DNA of 64,000 nt, taken from Thalassospiraceae bacterium LMO-JJ14. Its GTDB lineage: Bacteria; Pseudomonadota; Alphaproteobacteria; Rhodospirillales; Casp-alpha2. The position numbers and the translations under genes were made by a program. Location of the stretch: contig CP134604.1 of NCBI GenBank assembly GCA_021555105.2, positions 1-64,000 on the forward strand. The letters are read 5' to 3'. The notes under the pieces were generated by a model, which saw only the letters and a list, made by a program, of their open reading frames with translations, was not told the DNA's origin and searched no databases. Within the stretch, counting starts at the first letter, position 1. Each line of letters starts with the position of its first letter. Below are positions 43,936 through 53,261 of the stretch, one piece after another.

Positions 43936-45744
43936 TCATTCGGCCAGCTTGGCGGCATAGCCACGCGGCGTATAAACCCATTCGTGCATGCCGCGCCGGA
44001 TATGGCGCGTTGCGCGCGAGCCCACCAGAACCAGTGTCAGCATGTCCACCATATCAACTTCCAGCGCGGATAAAGTGATGACCCGCACATCTTCTTCCTC
44101 GCGGCCAAGATTGCGCGCCAACACCACCGGCACATCACCCGGCCGGTGCTGGAGCAGGATTTCCTTCGCCGCCGCCAGTTGCGTCCGGCGCCGCTTCGAT
44201 ACCGGATTATAGAACGCGACCGTGAAATCGCCACGTGCCGCCGCTTCGATACGCTGTTCGATCACCACCCACGGCGTCAGAAGATCGGACAGCGAGATCA
44301 GCGCAAAGTCATGGCCGAGCGGCGCACCGATCCGGGCCGCCGCCGCCTGCACGGCCGATATCCCGGGACTGACCCTGACCGCGACCCTGTTGAACGCCGG
44401 ATCGTCGTCACGGTCCAGCACCTCGAAAGCGAGCGCCGCCATGGCGTAAATGCCGGCGTCGCCGGAGCTGACGAGCACCACTTCGCGGCCTTCGGCGGCC
44501 AGTTCGATGGCGCGGCGCACCCGGGCTTCCTCTTCCGACAACTCGGACATGTGCCGCTGCTTGCCGGCAATCGCGCTGCCCAAAAGATCGAGATAGAGAC
44601 CGTAGCCGACCACGTCCGTCGCCTCCGCCAGCCAGGCGCTGACTTCGGGGGTGCGCCATGCTGCCTGACCGGGGCCGATGCCGACGATCGAAAGCCGGCC
44701 CCGGGCGCGGCCGATGGTTTCGGGATCGATCGGTACCGTTGCCCGGGCGACGGCACAGGTGGCGCGGGCCGATTTCCGCTTGGCGACGATCAACACCCCG
44801 TCGGCACCGCTTGCAGCCAGCGCCGCCGCTTCGCAAACACCGTGACAGCCGACCTCGGCGAACACCACGTCGGAAGGACTTTCAAGGCGCGGCGTCTCGG
44901 CTTCCAGCGTTTCGGCATCGAAAAAGCGCGCCGGCGCGTTCAGTGATTCGGCCAGCGCCAGCACCGCCGGTTCGTCGGCCTTGAGATCGAGCGAGACGAC
45001 ACACGCCACCGCGTCTTTGGCGAGACCGGCATCGGCAAGGGTTTCCATCACCAGTGCCGCCAATTCCCCGGGCGCGCAATTGCGCTCGCAACCGACGCCG
45101 ACGGCAAGGATCTGCGGATGAATGACGAGGGTCGCGTCATCGGGTGTCAGGGCCGCATCGGTCAGGCAAACCCCGATGGCCGCGGCGGCGTCGATACGCG
45201 GCACCTGCAGCCAGTCTGCCTTCGCAACGTGTGCATCGCGCTCGAGCCTGATTGCTTCGCCGTTCAGCATCGCCGCCATGACGGCTTTTGCCGGAGCCGT
45301 ATCGGCGATGCGCCAGCCGGACGGCGGATCGTCGAGCGCGAAACCGAGGCCAATATCCCCCGCCGTCGTTACCGCGGCGCCGATGCCGAGCATCCCCGCG
45401 ATGTCACGCGCCATCTTGTTTGCGCCGCGATGCCCACCCAGCACGGGAACCACGCACGAGCCGTCTTCGGCGATCGCGATCAGCGCCGGTTCGACGCGCT
45501 TGTCGCTCAGCACCGGGGCCACGGCTCGGACCAGAATGCCCGCCGCGCAGATGCCGATGACGGGACTACCGGCGGCGAACAGTTCGCAAATATGTGCCAG
45601 GGTATCCGTGAACGTCCGGTCGGGGCTTTCGGTGCGGTGCGCGAGGCCGTGCACCTCGGCAGCCGAGAACGCCGGGGCCAGCCTGCGCGCCAGCTTTTCA
45701 CCGGCGCCGGTCAGGACGACGAATATGGGTGCGGATGCGTTCAT
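43936..45744 (-). CDS. cobJ: CbiG-CobJ fusion (lactone hydrolase and C17-methyltransferase)
   Basis: A 602-residue fusion. Residues about 1-340 are CbiG (cobalt-precorrin-5A hydrolase): AAGILVRAVAPVLSDKR near residue 66 and PVLGGHRGANKMARDIAG near residue 99, and a CbiG C-terminal domain with AVGVGCERNCAPGELAALV near residue 210. Residues about 345-602 are CobJ/CbiH, which methylates C-17 with ring contraction (SIVGIGPGQAAWRTPEV, VVLVSSGDAGIYAMAALAFE, AVRVSPGISAVQAAAARIGAPLGHDF). Fusing the two gives one protein for ring contraction and loss of the C2 fragment. It overlaps cobI by four bases (ATGA). Confidence 0.94.
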   Translation of the reverse strand: MNASAPIFVVLTGAGEKLARRLAPAFSAAEVHGLAHRTESPDRTFTDTLAHICELFAAGSPVIGICAAGILVRAVAPVLSDKRVEPALIAIAEDGSCVVPVLGGHRGANKMARDIAGMLGIGAAVTTAGDIGLGFALDDPPSGWRIADTAPAKAVMAAMLNGEAIRLERDAHVAKADWLQVPRIDAAAAIGVCLTDAALTPDDATLVIHPQILAVGVGCERNCAPGELAALVMETLADAGLAKDAVACVVSLDLKADEPAVLALAESLNAPARFFDAETLEAETPRLESPSDVVFAEVGCHGVCEAAALAASGADGVLIVAKRKSARATCAVARATVPIDPETIGRARGRLSIVGIGPGQAAWRTPEVSAWLAEATDVVGYGLYLDLLGSAIAGKQRHMSELSEEEARVRRAIELAAEGREVVLVSSGDAGIYAMAALAFEVLDRDDDPAFNRVAVRVSPGISAVQAAAARIGAPLGHDFALISLSDLLTPWVVIEQRIEAAARGDFTVAFYNPVSKRRRTQLAAAKEILLQHRPGDVPVVLARNLGREEEDVRVITLSALEVDMVDMLTLVLVGSRATRHIRRGMHEWVYTPRGYAAKLAE

Positions 45745-46448
45745 GCGTCTGCCTTTTCCGCCCGGCGCACGAGGATCATCGAGAAATAGGGCGCGCGCGC
45801 CGCATCGAGTTCGCTCAAGGGCATGATCTTTTCATCCGCCAGTGTGGCGCGTTCGATATAAACCGCCGTTTCCAGCCGGCCGAGTCTGGCCAGCACCGTG
45901 CGGACCTTTTCCAGGTGCCGCCCGACCTTCATGATCGCCACCGCATCGACCGCGGCAATGCGTGCTTCCAGATCGGCTTCATCGAGCGGTGCCGGAACGA
46001 TTGCCAGCACCTGATTGCGCGATACCAGCGGCTGACCGGCCCGCGCCGCGCAGGCGCCGAGCGACGAGACACCCGGCACAACCTCGCTTTCGAAGTCGGC
46101 GGCCAGACGGCCGAACAGATACATGAACGAGCCATAGAGAAACGGATCGCCCTCGCACAGCACGGCGACGTTGCGCCCGTCGCGCAGATGCCCGGCGATG
46201 TCGACGGCGTAGCGGTCATAGACATCGTTGGCCGGGAAGCGGCCGGGGATCATCGGCGTTTCGATGACAATCTCGATCTTGCCCGCCGGGATGTGCGGCG
46301 CGGCGATGGCGCGGGCCATGCTTTCGGTACCGTCGGCGGGTGCCGGATAGGCGATGACGTCGGCCTCGGCGATCAGGCGCACGGCCTTCAGGGTCAGAAG
46401 TTCGGGATCTCCCGGTCCGACGCCGAGCCCATACAGACGCCCGCTCAT
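45741..46448 (-). CDS. cobI: (Cobalt-)precorrin-2 C(20)-methyltransferase CobI/CbiL
   Basis: A 235-residue tetrapyrrole methyltransferase that methylates C-20 of precorrin-2. GRLYGLGVGPGDPELLTLKA at the start, VIAYPAPADGTESMARAIAA near residue 36, AVLCEGDPFLYGSFMYLF near residue 95 and VVPGVSSLGACAARAGQPL are diagnostic for CobI. ATG 46448 overlaps the stop of cobL (ATGA) and is preferred to GTG 46466, which would give a 22-base overlap. It precedes cbiG-cobJ in the operon, in pathway order. Confidence 0.95.
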   Translation of the reverse strand: MSGRLYGLGVGPGDPELLTLKAVRLIAEADVIAYPAPADGTESMARAIAAPHIPAGKIEIVIETPMIPGRFPANDVYDRYAVDIAGHLRDGRNVAVLCEGDPFLYGSFMYLFGRLAADFESEVVPGVSSLGACAARAGQPLVSRNQVLAIVPAPLDEADLEARIAAVDAVAIMKVGRHLEKVRTVLARLGRLETAVYIERATLADEKIMPLSELDAARAPYFSMILVRRAEKADA

Positions 46449-47668
46449 GATTTCACCTTCCGCCACTGCAGGACATCGATGGCCGGTTTCAGTGCCGTCA
46501 TGCTGCCGACCGGCGCCGCCTGGGCGATGCCGATGCGGACCATCTCGCCGCCCATGACCCTTGCCGCTGTCAGCAGATGCGCCTGCGCTTCGAGCGTCAC
46601 CGCATTGGCGACGATACGTCCCCCCGGCTTCAGCGCATCGTAGGCGGCGACGAGAATGTCGCTGTTACGCGCGATGCCGCCGCCGACGAATATCGCATCC
46701 GGCGCAGACAGGTCATCCGGGGTGTCGTCGGGGAAATGTCCTTCGACGGAGATCAGTTCCGGCACGCCCAGTCTCTCCGCGTTGGCGAGAATGCGTTTCA
46801 GCCGCTCGGGTTCGTGCTCAAAAGTGACAGCACCGGCCGATGGCTCGGTACGCAGCCATTCGATGGCGACGGTGCCGTTTCCGGCGCCGATATCCCAAAG
46901 CATTTCGCCGGGCCTGGGCGCCAGCGCCGCCAGCGTCACGGCGCGCACATCGCGCTTGGTGATGGTGCCGTCATGATCGAAGGCATCGTCGGCAAGGCCG
47001 AGCGCACGCGACAGCGCGATCACGTCGGCATCGGCGACACAGTGGACGCAGACCGTATTCAGATTGTCGAAGTCCGTATCGAAGCCGTTGCAGGCGAGGC
47101 CTTCGCTCCGGGCTTCCGCATCGCCGCCGATCCGTTCAAGCACGGTGACGGGGCTTTGCCCGTAGCCCATCGATGCCAACACTTCGGCAATTTCGGCCGG
47201 CGAGTCGCCGTCGCGGCTGAGAATGATCAGCTTCAGGTTCGGCTGGATATCGCGGCGGAGCGCCGCCAGCGGGCGCGAATGCACGCTCAGCGTCCGCAGC
47301 ATGGGATCGCTGAGCGGCCAGTTCATGCGCGCCGCCGCCAACGAAAACGCGCTTGGGAAAGGCAGCACCCGCACCGCATCGGCGCCGAGGATTCTGATCA
47401 TGCGGATCGCGACGCCGTAGTTCAGCGGATCGCCGCTGGCCAGCACGCAAATATTTTCCGCCACCGCCCGTTCGCCGATGGCTTCGATATCGACCGACAT
47501 GTCCTTGCCCCAGGCTAGACGTTCACACGCCGCGTCATCGTCGAGCATGGCGAGATGGCGTTCACCGCCGCACACCAGCGTCGCCCCTGAAAGTGCTTCG
47601 CGTGCCGCAACGGACAGCCCCGAAAGGCCGTCCTCACCGATCCCGATTACGGTGATGGGCAGGCTCAT
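46445..47668 (-). CDS. cobL: Precorrin-6B methyltransferase/decarboxylase CobL (CbiE-CbiT fusion)
   Basis: A 407-residue fusion. Residues about 1-200 are CbiE, a tetrapyrrole methyltransferase (ITVIGIGEDGLSGLSVAARE, AENICVLASGDPLNYGVAIR, FPSAFSLAAARMNWPLSD) acting at C-5 and C-15. Residues about 230-400 are CbiT (ITKRDVRAVTLAALAPRPGE, LWDIGAGNGTVAIEWLR, APDAIFVGGGIARN), a class I SAM enzyme that decarboxylates and methylates at C-15/C-12. Length and order match CobL. It overlaps cobH by four bases upstream and cobI by four bases downstream. Confidence 0.95.
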   Translation of the reverse strand: MSLPITVIGIGEDGLSGLSVAAREALSGATLVCGGERHLAMLDDDAACERLAWGKDMSVDIEAIGERAVAENICVLASGDPLNYGVAIRMIRILGADAVRVLPFPSAFSLAAARMNWPLSDPMLRTLSVHSRPLAALRRDIQPNLKLIILSRDGDSPAEIAEVLASMGYGQSPVTVLERIGGDAEARSEGLACNGFDTDFDNLNTVCVHCVADADVIALSRALGLADDAFDHDGTITKRDVRAVTLAALAPRPGEMLWDIGAGNGTVAIEWLRTEPSAGAVTFEHEPERLKRILANAERLGVPELISVEGHFPDDTPDDLSAPDAIFVGGGIARNSDILVAAYDALKPGGRIVANAVTLEAQAHLLTAARVMGGEMVRIGIAQAAPVGSMTALKPAIDVLQWRKVKS

Positions 47669-48291
47669 TGCAGACCTCCGGCCAATGCGTTGAGCGCCGC
47701 CGAAGCAATGGCGCTGCCGCCGATGCGGCCCTTGAGAGTGATGTATTCAAGCCCTTGTGTATTCATTGCCAGCGCCTCCTTGGATTCCGCCGCGCCAACG
47801 AAGCCGACGGGAAAGCCGAGCACGACGGCGGGCTTCGGTGCGTCGTCGTCAATCAGTTCCAGAAGCCGGAACAGTGCCGTCGGTGCATTGCCGATGACGC
47901 ACACCGCACCGTCCAGTTTCGCGGCCCAGCGGTCGACGGCGGCAGCGGAACGGGTCGTGCCGTCGCGCTTTGCATCTTCCGCAACACCCTCGTCATCGAG
48001 CGTGCAGATGACCGCGTTGCCGTTCAGGTGGCGGCGGATGATCCCGGCACCGACCATATTGGCGTCGACCAGGATCGGCGCGCCGGCCTTGAGTGCCCCG
48101 CGCCCGGCCGCGATGGCGCCCGGTGTATAAGCGATATCATCGGCGATGGCCGGCATACCGCAGGCATGGATCAGGCGCACCGCGACCTCGGCCATATCCG
48201 ATGGAAACCGCTCAAGCGGCGCTTCGGCGCGCACCGTTGCAAACGATTGCGCGTAGATCGCCGCCGGGTCCTTGAGGTACTCGCCCATCAT
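47665..48291 (-). CDS. cobH: Precorrin-8X methylmutase CobH/CbiC
   Basis: A 208-residue isomerase that moves the C-11 methyl to C-12, giving (hydrogeno)cobyrinate. The IYAQSFATVRAEAPLERFP opening, ADDIAYTPGAIAAGRGALKA near residue 55 and ILVDANMVGAGI are family blocks; the catalytic histidine is in RLIHACGMP near residue 42. AVVLGFPVGFVGAAESKEAL near residue 160 and TLKGRIGGSAIASAALNALA at the C-terminus are also canonical. ATG 48291 or 48288; a TTG one codon earlier is less likely. It follows cbiX by 18 bases. Confidence 0.95.
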   Translation of the reverse strand: MMGEYLKDPAAIYAQSFATVRAEAPLERFPSDMAEVAVRLIHACGMPAIADDIAYTPGAIAAGRGALKAGAPILVDANMVGAGIIRRHLNGNAVICTLDDEGVAEDAKRDGTTRSAAAVDRWAAKLDGAVCVIGNAPTALFRLLELIDDDAPKPAVVLGFPVGFVGAAESKEALAMNTQGLEYITLKGRIGGSAIASAALNALAGGLQ

Positions 48292-48309
48292 CAAGCCTTT
48301 CAGACGGCC

Positions 48310-49347
48310 TCAGGACTTGGCATCGGAGTCGTCATGGCCGTGATCGTGATCATGTTCGTGGCCGTGCGAATGCCCGTGATCATGACCATGATGATGGTGG
48401 TGATGATCGTGCTTGTGGCCGTGCCCGCGGCCCAGAAAGACACCGTGATCCTCGGCATTTTCCTCGACCCCGGCGCCCATCACGTGATGGTGGTGGCCGA
48501 CCTGCGCCATGCCCTGCTCGTCCTCGAAGCCCAGCACCTGTTCGCGGTATTTACAGAGCTGGCAGTTCATGGCGTTCGCTTCGCCGCCTTCGAGCGCCTG
48601 GTGAAAGCGTTCGACAAAAGTTTCGATAACGTGGTCCTGATCGTTGAGATAGCCGGCTTTGACGAATTCGACGTCGGGATATTTTTCGGCGGCCTCGTCG
48701 ACCCACTTGAAGATGCGGCGCACCAGAATCCCGGTGAACAGGAAGTACGGGAACACGACGATACGTTTGTAGCCAAGCCTGATCGCGCGTTCGAGGCCGG
48801 CATCGACAAGCGGAAAGGCGACGCCGGAATAGCTCACCTCGGCCCAGCCGAAGCCGATGCCTTCCCACAGCATGCGCGCGATCTTGGAAATGTTGGAATT
48901 GGCGTCCGGATCGTTGGTGCCCCGCCCGACGACCATCAGCAGCGTTTCATCGAGCGCGGTCCCGCCCCCGGCTGCCTCGACCGCTTCACGGACGCGCGCC
49001 TCGGCGGCCTTCAGCATCTTCGGATCGATCGCCAGATCGCGCCCGAAGACGACATCGATGGCGGGATTTTCGGCGGCGAAGGTATTGATTTCCGACGGCA
49101 GGTCGTTCTTCACATGTCCGGCGGCGAACAGCATGCCGGGCAGGCAGATGATCTTTTTCGCGCCCCGTTCCTTGAGCTTTTCCAGTCCGGTCCGAATCAC
49201 CGGCTCGGCAAACTCGAGGAATCCGCTTTCGATGTCGTGGCCGGGGAGCTTTTGCTTGAGCCGGACGGAGAGTTGGTTGAATTCGTCAACGGCGGCTTTG
49301 TCGCGGCTGCCGTGGCCGCAAATCATGACGGCGGCTTGATCTGTCAT
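48310..49347 (-). CDS. cbiX: Sirohydrochlorin cobaltochelatase CbiX, long form with His-rich tail
   Basis: A 345-residue class II chelatase of the long CbiX type that inserts cobalt into sirohydrochlorin early in the anaerobic route. VMICGHGSRDKAAVDEFNQL near residue 7 is the CbiX active site, with the catalytic histidine at 12, and KIICLPGMLFAAGHVKNDLP near residue 84 a second one. After the chelatase core, MNCQLC (260-265) gives the MxCxxC motif that holds a 4Fe-4S cluster in long CbiX proteins. The last 40 residues contain about 18 histidines in 33 positions, likely cobalt storage or delivery. It heads the cbiX-cobH-cobL-cobI operon. Confidence 0.93.
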   Translation of the reverse strand: MTDQAAVMICGHGSRDKAAVDEFNQLSVRLKQKLPGHDIESGFLEFAEPVIRTGLEKLKERGAKKIICLPGMLFAAGHVKNDLPSEINTFAAENPAIDVVFGRDLAIDPKMLKAAEARVREAVEAAGGGTALDETLLMVVGRGTNDPDANSNISKIARMLWEGIGFGWAEVSYSGVAFPLVDAGLERAIRLGYKRIVVFPYFLFTGILVRRIFKWVDEAAEKYPDVEFVKAGYLNDQDHVIETFVERFHQALEGGEANAMNCQLCKYREQVLGFEDEQGMAQVGHHHHVMGAGVEENAEDHGVFLGRGHGHKHDHHHHHHGHDHGHSHGHEHDHDHGHDDSDAKS

Positions 49348-49477
49348 TGCATGGTCCTTGCCTTCGTGCGTTTAAGGGCTGGTCATGGCCTCCGGCCCCG
49401 ATTGAGCGCGGACTATGACAGATCAGAACAGATTTCGAAACCCGCGATGCGACAAAATTTGCCGCGCCCGCGCCACC

Positions 49478-50557
49478 TTAAGCCGCGCTTTCGGTCCGGC
49501 TCGGCGGCAACGATGCGGCGCGGTCCTCAAAAGCCTTGGCTTCGTCGGTGCGGCCCAGCGAACGCAGAAGCGAGGCATAGTTCTTGAGCCCCGTCACCAG
49601 TGACGGATGGCCGGAATCGAAGGTCCGCTCCTTGATCGACAGGGCGCGCTTCAGCAAAGGCTCGGCGGCATCCAGATTACCCTGCTTCTTGTACAGCAAG
49701 GCCAGGTTGTTGAGGTCCGTGGCGACGCCGGGATGATCGTAGCCCAGCACGCGTTCGTCGATCATCAGCGCACGCCGGTATAAAGGTTCCGCCTGATCGT
49801 AGCGGCCCTTGGAATAATGGATCAGCGCCAGATTGTTGAGCGACGTGGCGACGTCCGGGTGATCGTTACCCAGCGTCTTTTCAAGCAGCCGCAGTCCGCG
49901 CGTGAAAGCCTTCACCGCATTATCCGAATCGCCGCTCTGATAGCACGCAGTCCCGAGCTTGTTGAGCACCTCGGCGCGGCGCTCGTCGGCGGTTGGGGGC
50001 AGTTCCTCGACCGCCTGTTCATAAAGCGCGCGGGCGTTTTCGGGCGCCATCAGCACCATGTACAGATCGGCGGCGATGACCTTCGCCGTCGCCCCGGCCT
50101 GCAGCATTTTGCCGGCGCGCTCGCGCAGCCTACGGCCTTCCTCGCCTTCGTGCGTGCCGAGTTTTTCGGCCAGGGTGATGGCTTTTTCGAACTCGCCACC
50201 CTCAAGCGCGGCCAGCGCCTGTTGCTGGCTGTCGGCCAGCCCCTCGCCGATCGGCAGAAGCTCGCGCAGTTTGCGGTGGATGATGTTGTATTCGCTGGCG
50301 AACTCGCGCAGCCGGGTGTCCTGCTCCTTGGCGCCGATGCCGCGCGCCCTGAGAATGCCCTGCAGGCTGACGAAGGCAGGGTTTTCGCGCCCGATCGGCG
50401 TATCCACGCGATCTTCGAGATCGGACTCCGCACGCGGCTCGCCGCCTGCGCGGCCACGCGCCACCCACATGCCGACGAAGGCGCCGACGACGGCGGCAAT
50501 CCCGGCAGCCAGTGCAATGCCTGCCCACTGCGGCAATTCGGCGAATGAAAGGTCCAC
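49478..50557 (-). CDS. Membrane-anchored TPR protein
   Basis: A 359-residue protein with one N-terminal membrane helix (about residues 11-32, WAGIALAAGIAAVVGAFVGM) and, after an acidic linker, six or more TPR units of the kinesin-light-chain type: DVATSLNNLALIHYSKGRYDQ, AEPLYRRALMIDERVLG, DLNNLALLYKKQGNLDAA. No enzymatic domain is seen. The helix should anchor it in the inner membrane with the repeats in the cytosol. GTG 50557 is supported by AAAGGAAG 6 bases upstream. It lies between cbiX and cbiB, 130 bases upstream of cbiX on the same strand, but nothing links it to corrinoid synthesis. Confidence 0.8.
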   Translation of the reverse strand: MDLSFAELPQWAGIALAAGIAAVVGAFVGMWVARGRAGGEPRAESDLEDRVDTPIGRENPAFVSLQGILRARGIGAKEQDTRLREFASEYNIIHRKLRELLPIGEGLADSQQQALAALEGGEFEKAITLAEKLGTHEGEEGRRLRERAGKMLQAGATAKVIAADLYMVLMAPENARALYEQAVEELPPTADERRAEVLNKLGTACYQSGDSDNAVKAFTRGLRLLEKTLGNDHPDVATSLNNLALIHYSKGRYDQAEPLYRRALMIDERVLGYDHPGVATDLNNLALLYKKQGNLDAAEPLLKRALSIKERTFDSGHPSLVTGLKNYASLLRSLGRTDEAKAFEDRAASLPPSRTESAA

Positions 50558-50684
50558 GTTGCTTCCTTTGGGCCGTTCCGGCTCTGTTTCAGAGAATCGG
50601 CTAAAAACGTATAAATATCAACTGTTTCCCGAAATTCGGCGGGCCTCCGTTGACGTTCCGGGGCGGGTGTCGTCAACTTCGGTC

Positions 50685-51689
50685 ATGGTTACACTCGGCC
50701 TTGCCGGCGCAACGTCGCCTTTCGATCCGCTGATCCTCCTCATCATTGCGATGGGGATCGAAGCCTATGTCGGCGAGGCCGCCTTCGTCTTCAAGCGCAT
50801 CAAGCATCCGATTGCGCTGATCGGCGATCTGATCGGGTTTTTCGACGACAAGCTGAACCGCCCGAAACGTCCCCAGCTCGACCGCGCCATCAGGGGGGCC
50901 TGCGTCGTCGTCTTCATGGTCGCGCTGAGCGCCGTGATCGGCGCCTGCGTGATGTGGCTGACGCTGCATTTTGCGTGGGGATGGGTTCTGGAATGCGCGC
51001 TGCTGGTGACGCTGCTGGCCGGGCGCGGTCTGTACAATGCCGTCGCCCGCGTCGCCAGGGGACTGGAGCTTGAAGGACTGGAAGGCGGGCGCAAGGCAGT
51101 CCGCCATATCGTCGGGCGAGACCCGAACAGCCTGGATGCACCGGGCATCGCGCGCGCCGGAATCGAGAGCCTGGCCGAGAATTTCTCCGACGCCGTCGCA
51201 GCCCCGGTGTTCTGGTATGTGCTGCTCGGCTTTCCCGGCATCCTCGTCTACAAGACCGTCAACACCATGGACAGCATGATCGGCCACAAGACGCCGCGCC
51301 ACAGCGCCTTCGGCTTTACAGCCGCCCGCCTCGACGACGCCCTGAACGCGATCCCGGCCCGCCTGTCGGCGCTGATCTTCGCCGCCGCCGCGCTGTTCGT
51401 GCCGACCGCCAATCCGAAAGCGGCGATCCGAACCGCGATGCGCGATGCAAGAAAACACCGCTCGTTCAACGCCGGCTGGCCCGAAGCGGCGATGGCCGGC
51501 GCGCTCGGCATCGCGCTCGCCGGACCGCGCACCTATGGCGGCGAAACCGTTCACGATGACTGGATGGGCGACGGCCGCGCGCGGACCACGCACAAGGATA
51601 TCGAACGCGCCCTTTATCTGTATGGCGTCGCGTGCCTGATCACCGGCGGACTGGTCGGGCTGATCGCGGTTGTGCGGCTGCAGTTGTAA
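50685..51689 (+). CDS. cbiB: Adenosylcobinamide-phosphate synthase CbiB/CobD
   Basis: A 334-residue inner-membrane protein that attaches aminopropanol (or its phosphate) to adenosylcobyric acid. FVFKRIKHPIALIGDLIGFFD near residue 28, RDPNSLDAPGIARAGIESL (catalytic region near 146), AENFSDAVAAPVFWY and KTVNTMDSMIGHKTPRH are the canonical blocks; the C-terminal GPRTYGGETVHDDWMGDGR also fits. Five or so membrane segments are visible. ATG 50685 is chosen because upstream frame reads the antisense of the TPR gene; ATG 50751 is an alternative. It is transcribed alone and ends 87 bases from convergent cobQ. Confidence 0.93.
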   Translation: MVTLGLAGATSPFDPLILLIIAMGIEAYVGEAAFVFKRIKHPIALIGDLIGFFDDKLNRPKRPQLDRAIRGACVVVFMVALSAVIGACVMWLTLHFAWGWVLECALLVTLLAGRGLYNAVARVARGLELEGLEGGRKAVRHIVGRDPNSLDAPGIARAGIESLAENFSDAVAAPVFWYVLLGFPGILVYKTVNTMDSMIGHKTPRHSAFGFTAARLDDALNAIPARLSALIFAAAALFVPTANPKAAIRTAMRDARKHRSFNAGWPEAAMAGALGIALAGPRTYGGETVHDDWMGDGRARTTHKDIERALYLYGVACLITGGLVGLIAVVRLQL

Positions 51690-51701
51690 AACTATCGCGT
51701 C

Positions 51702-51762
51702 ATTCCGGCGAAGGCCGGAATCCAGAGCGCCTGAAAGTCTGGACCCCGGCCTGCGCCGGGGT
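51702..51762. repeat. Pair of palindromes between convergent cbiB and cobQ
   Basis: Two hairpins with 4-base loops: ATTCCGGC-GAAG-GCCGGAAT (51702-51721) and ACCCCGGC-CTGC-GCCGGGGT (51743-51762), linked by about 20 bases. The strings around them (CGTCATTCCGGCGAAGGCC and related) are the kind of REP-like palindrome scattered between genes in many alphaproteobacteria. Placed between convergent stops they may also act as a two-way terminator. Confidence 0.75.
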
Positions 51763-51776
51763 GACGACCGGAAAAA

Positions 51777-53261
51777 TCACCGCGCCAGCGCCAGCAACCC
51801 GTCCAGATCCATGTGCGTTTCCAGATGCGCCGCCAGGCCGTCGAGCGCGGCATCGACGCGGGCCGCGTAATCGGTCTCGCCGGCGCGCCCGTCCCGGAGC
51901 CGGGCCAGAAACGCATGGCGGAAATCGTCCGAGGCGAAGATGCCGTGCAGGTAGCCGGCCATGACCCGCCCATCCGCCGACACCGCGCCGTCGCTGCGGC
52001 CTGCGTCCAGCGTCAGCCAGGGGCGTTCGGTATCTTTCCCGGTGGTGCGGCCCATGTGCATTTCATAACCCGCAACCGGCGCCCCGGTGAGGCTTTCCGT
52101 GCCCGAGACCTCGACCAGCGACTTGTCGCCGCCGATCACCGTTTCGACGTCCAAAAGGCCGAGACCTTCGGCGGTTTCCGGCGCGCCCTCGATGCCGTCG
52201 GGATCAGATAACGTGCGGCCCAGCATCTGATAGCCGCCGCACAGCCCGACGACGAGACCGCCACGCCGGTGATGCGCGGCAATGTCGATATCCCAGCCGG
52301 TTTCGCGAAGCGCCGCCAGATCGGCCAGCGTCGCCTTCGATCCGGCCAGAAGCACCACATCGGCATTACCCGGCAAGGCGTCGCCGATCTCGACGATTTC
52401 GACACGGACATCCGGCTCCGCCGCCAGCGGATCGAGATCGTCGAAGTTGGCGATGCGCGGCAGACGCGGCACGGCGATGACGATCGCTTTATTTTCACTT
52501 TCCGCTTCGCGGTTATCCAAGGCCATCGCGTCTTCCTTGGGCAGCACCCGGGCGTCCTTGAAATACGGCACCAGACCGAGCGGCTTCAACCCGGTCCTTT
52601 CGGCGATGATCTTCATGCCGTCGTCGAACAGACTGGCATCACCGCGGAACTTGTTGATGACGAAGCCTTTAAGATGCGCCCGGTCGGCGTCCGAGATCAC
52701 CGCGTGCGTGCCGACGATCTGCGCAATGACGCCGCCCCGGTCGATATCGCCAATCAGAATCACCGGCACGCCGGCGGCTTCGGCAAAGCCCATGTTGGCG
52801 ATGTCGGCATCGCGCAGGTTGACCTCGGCCGGGCTGCCGGCGCCTTCGACCAGTACCAGATCGGCGCCGTCACCGACGATGGCGAAGCTCTCCAGCACGC
52901 GGTCGAGCAGACCCGCCTTCATATCGTAGTAATCGCGCGCCCGGGCATTGCCCGCGACTTTGCCCTGCACCACTACCTGCGCACCGATATCGGATTGCGG
53001 CTTCAAAAGCACCGGGTTCATGTGCACCGAAAGCGGCACGCGCGCCGCCAGCGCCTGCAGCGCCTGGGCGCGGCCGATCTCGCCGCCATCCTGAGTCACG
53101 GCGGCATTGTTCGACATGTTCTGCGGCTTGAACGGGCGGACCTTGAGCCCGCGATTGGCGAACGCCCGGGCGAGCCCGGCGACCAGCAGGGATTTACCGA
53201 CATCCGAGCCCGTGCCCTGAAACATCAGGGCCGGGGCGCGCTTTGCCCCGGTGGCGCTCAA
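51777..53261 (-). CDS. cobQ: Cobyric acid synthase CobQ
   Basis: A 494-residue glutamine-dependent amidotransferase that amidates side chains b, d, e and g of adenosylcobyrinic a,c-diamide. [20 protein letters not shown] near residue 11 is the P-loop region, [20 protein letters not shown] and [25 protein letters not shown] follow as expected, and the glutaminase nucleophile lies in [12 protein letters not shown] near residue 338, with a histidine in EMHMGRT. The start is TTG 53261, overlapping the SYLF gene stop (TTGA), which implies translational coupling; ATG at codon 13 would remove part of the N-terminus. Confidence 0.95.
   Translation of the reverse strand: MSATGAKRAPALMFQGTGSDVGKSLLVAGLARAFANRGLKVRPFKPQNMSNNAAVTQDGGEIGRAQALQALAARVPLSVHMNPVLLKPQSDIGAQVVVQGKVAGNARARDYYDMKAGLLDRVLESFAIVGDGADLVLVEGAGSPAEVNLRDADIANMGFAEAAGVPVILIGDIDRGGVIAQIVGTHAVISDADRAHLKGFVINKFRGDASLFDDGMKIIAERTGLKPLGLVPYFKDARVLPKEDAMALDNREAESENKAIVIAVPRLPRIANFDDLDPLAAEPDVRVEIVEIGDALPGNADVVLLAGSKATLADLAALRETGWDIDIAAHHRRGGLVVGLCGGYQMLGRTLSDPDGIEGAPETAEGLGLLDVETVIGGDKSLVEVSGTESLTGAPVAGYEMHMGRTTGKDTERPWLTLDAGRSDGAVSADGRVMAGYLHGIFASDDFRHAFLARLRDGRAGETDYAARVDAALDGLAAHLETHMDLDGLLALAR

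Noticed and set aside
49348-49477. Cobalamin riboswitch before cbiX
   Set aside because: The 130-base spacer contains short GC palindromes around GGCC but no B12-box-like core and is shorter than the usual aptamer.
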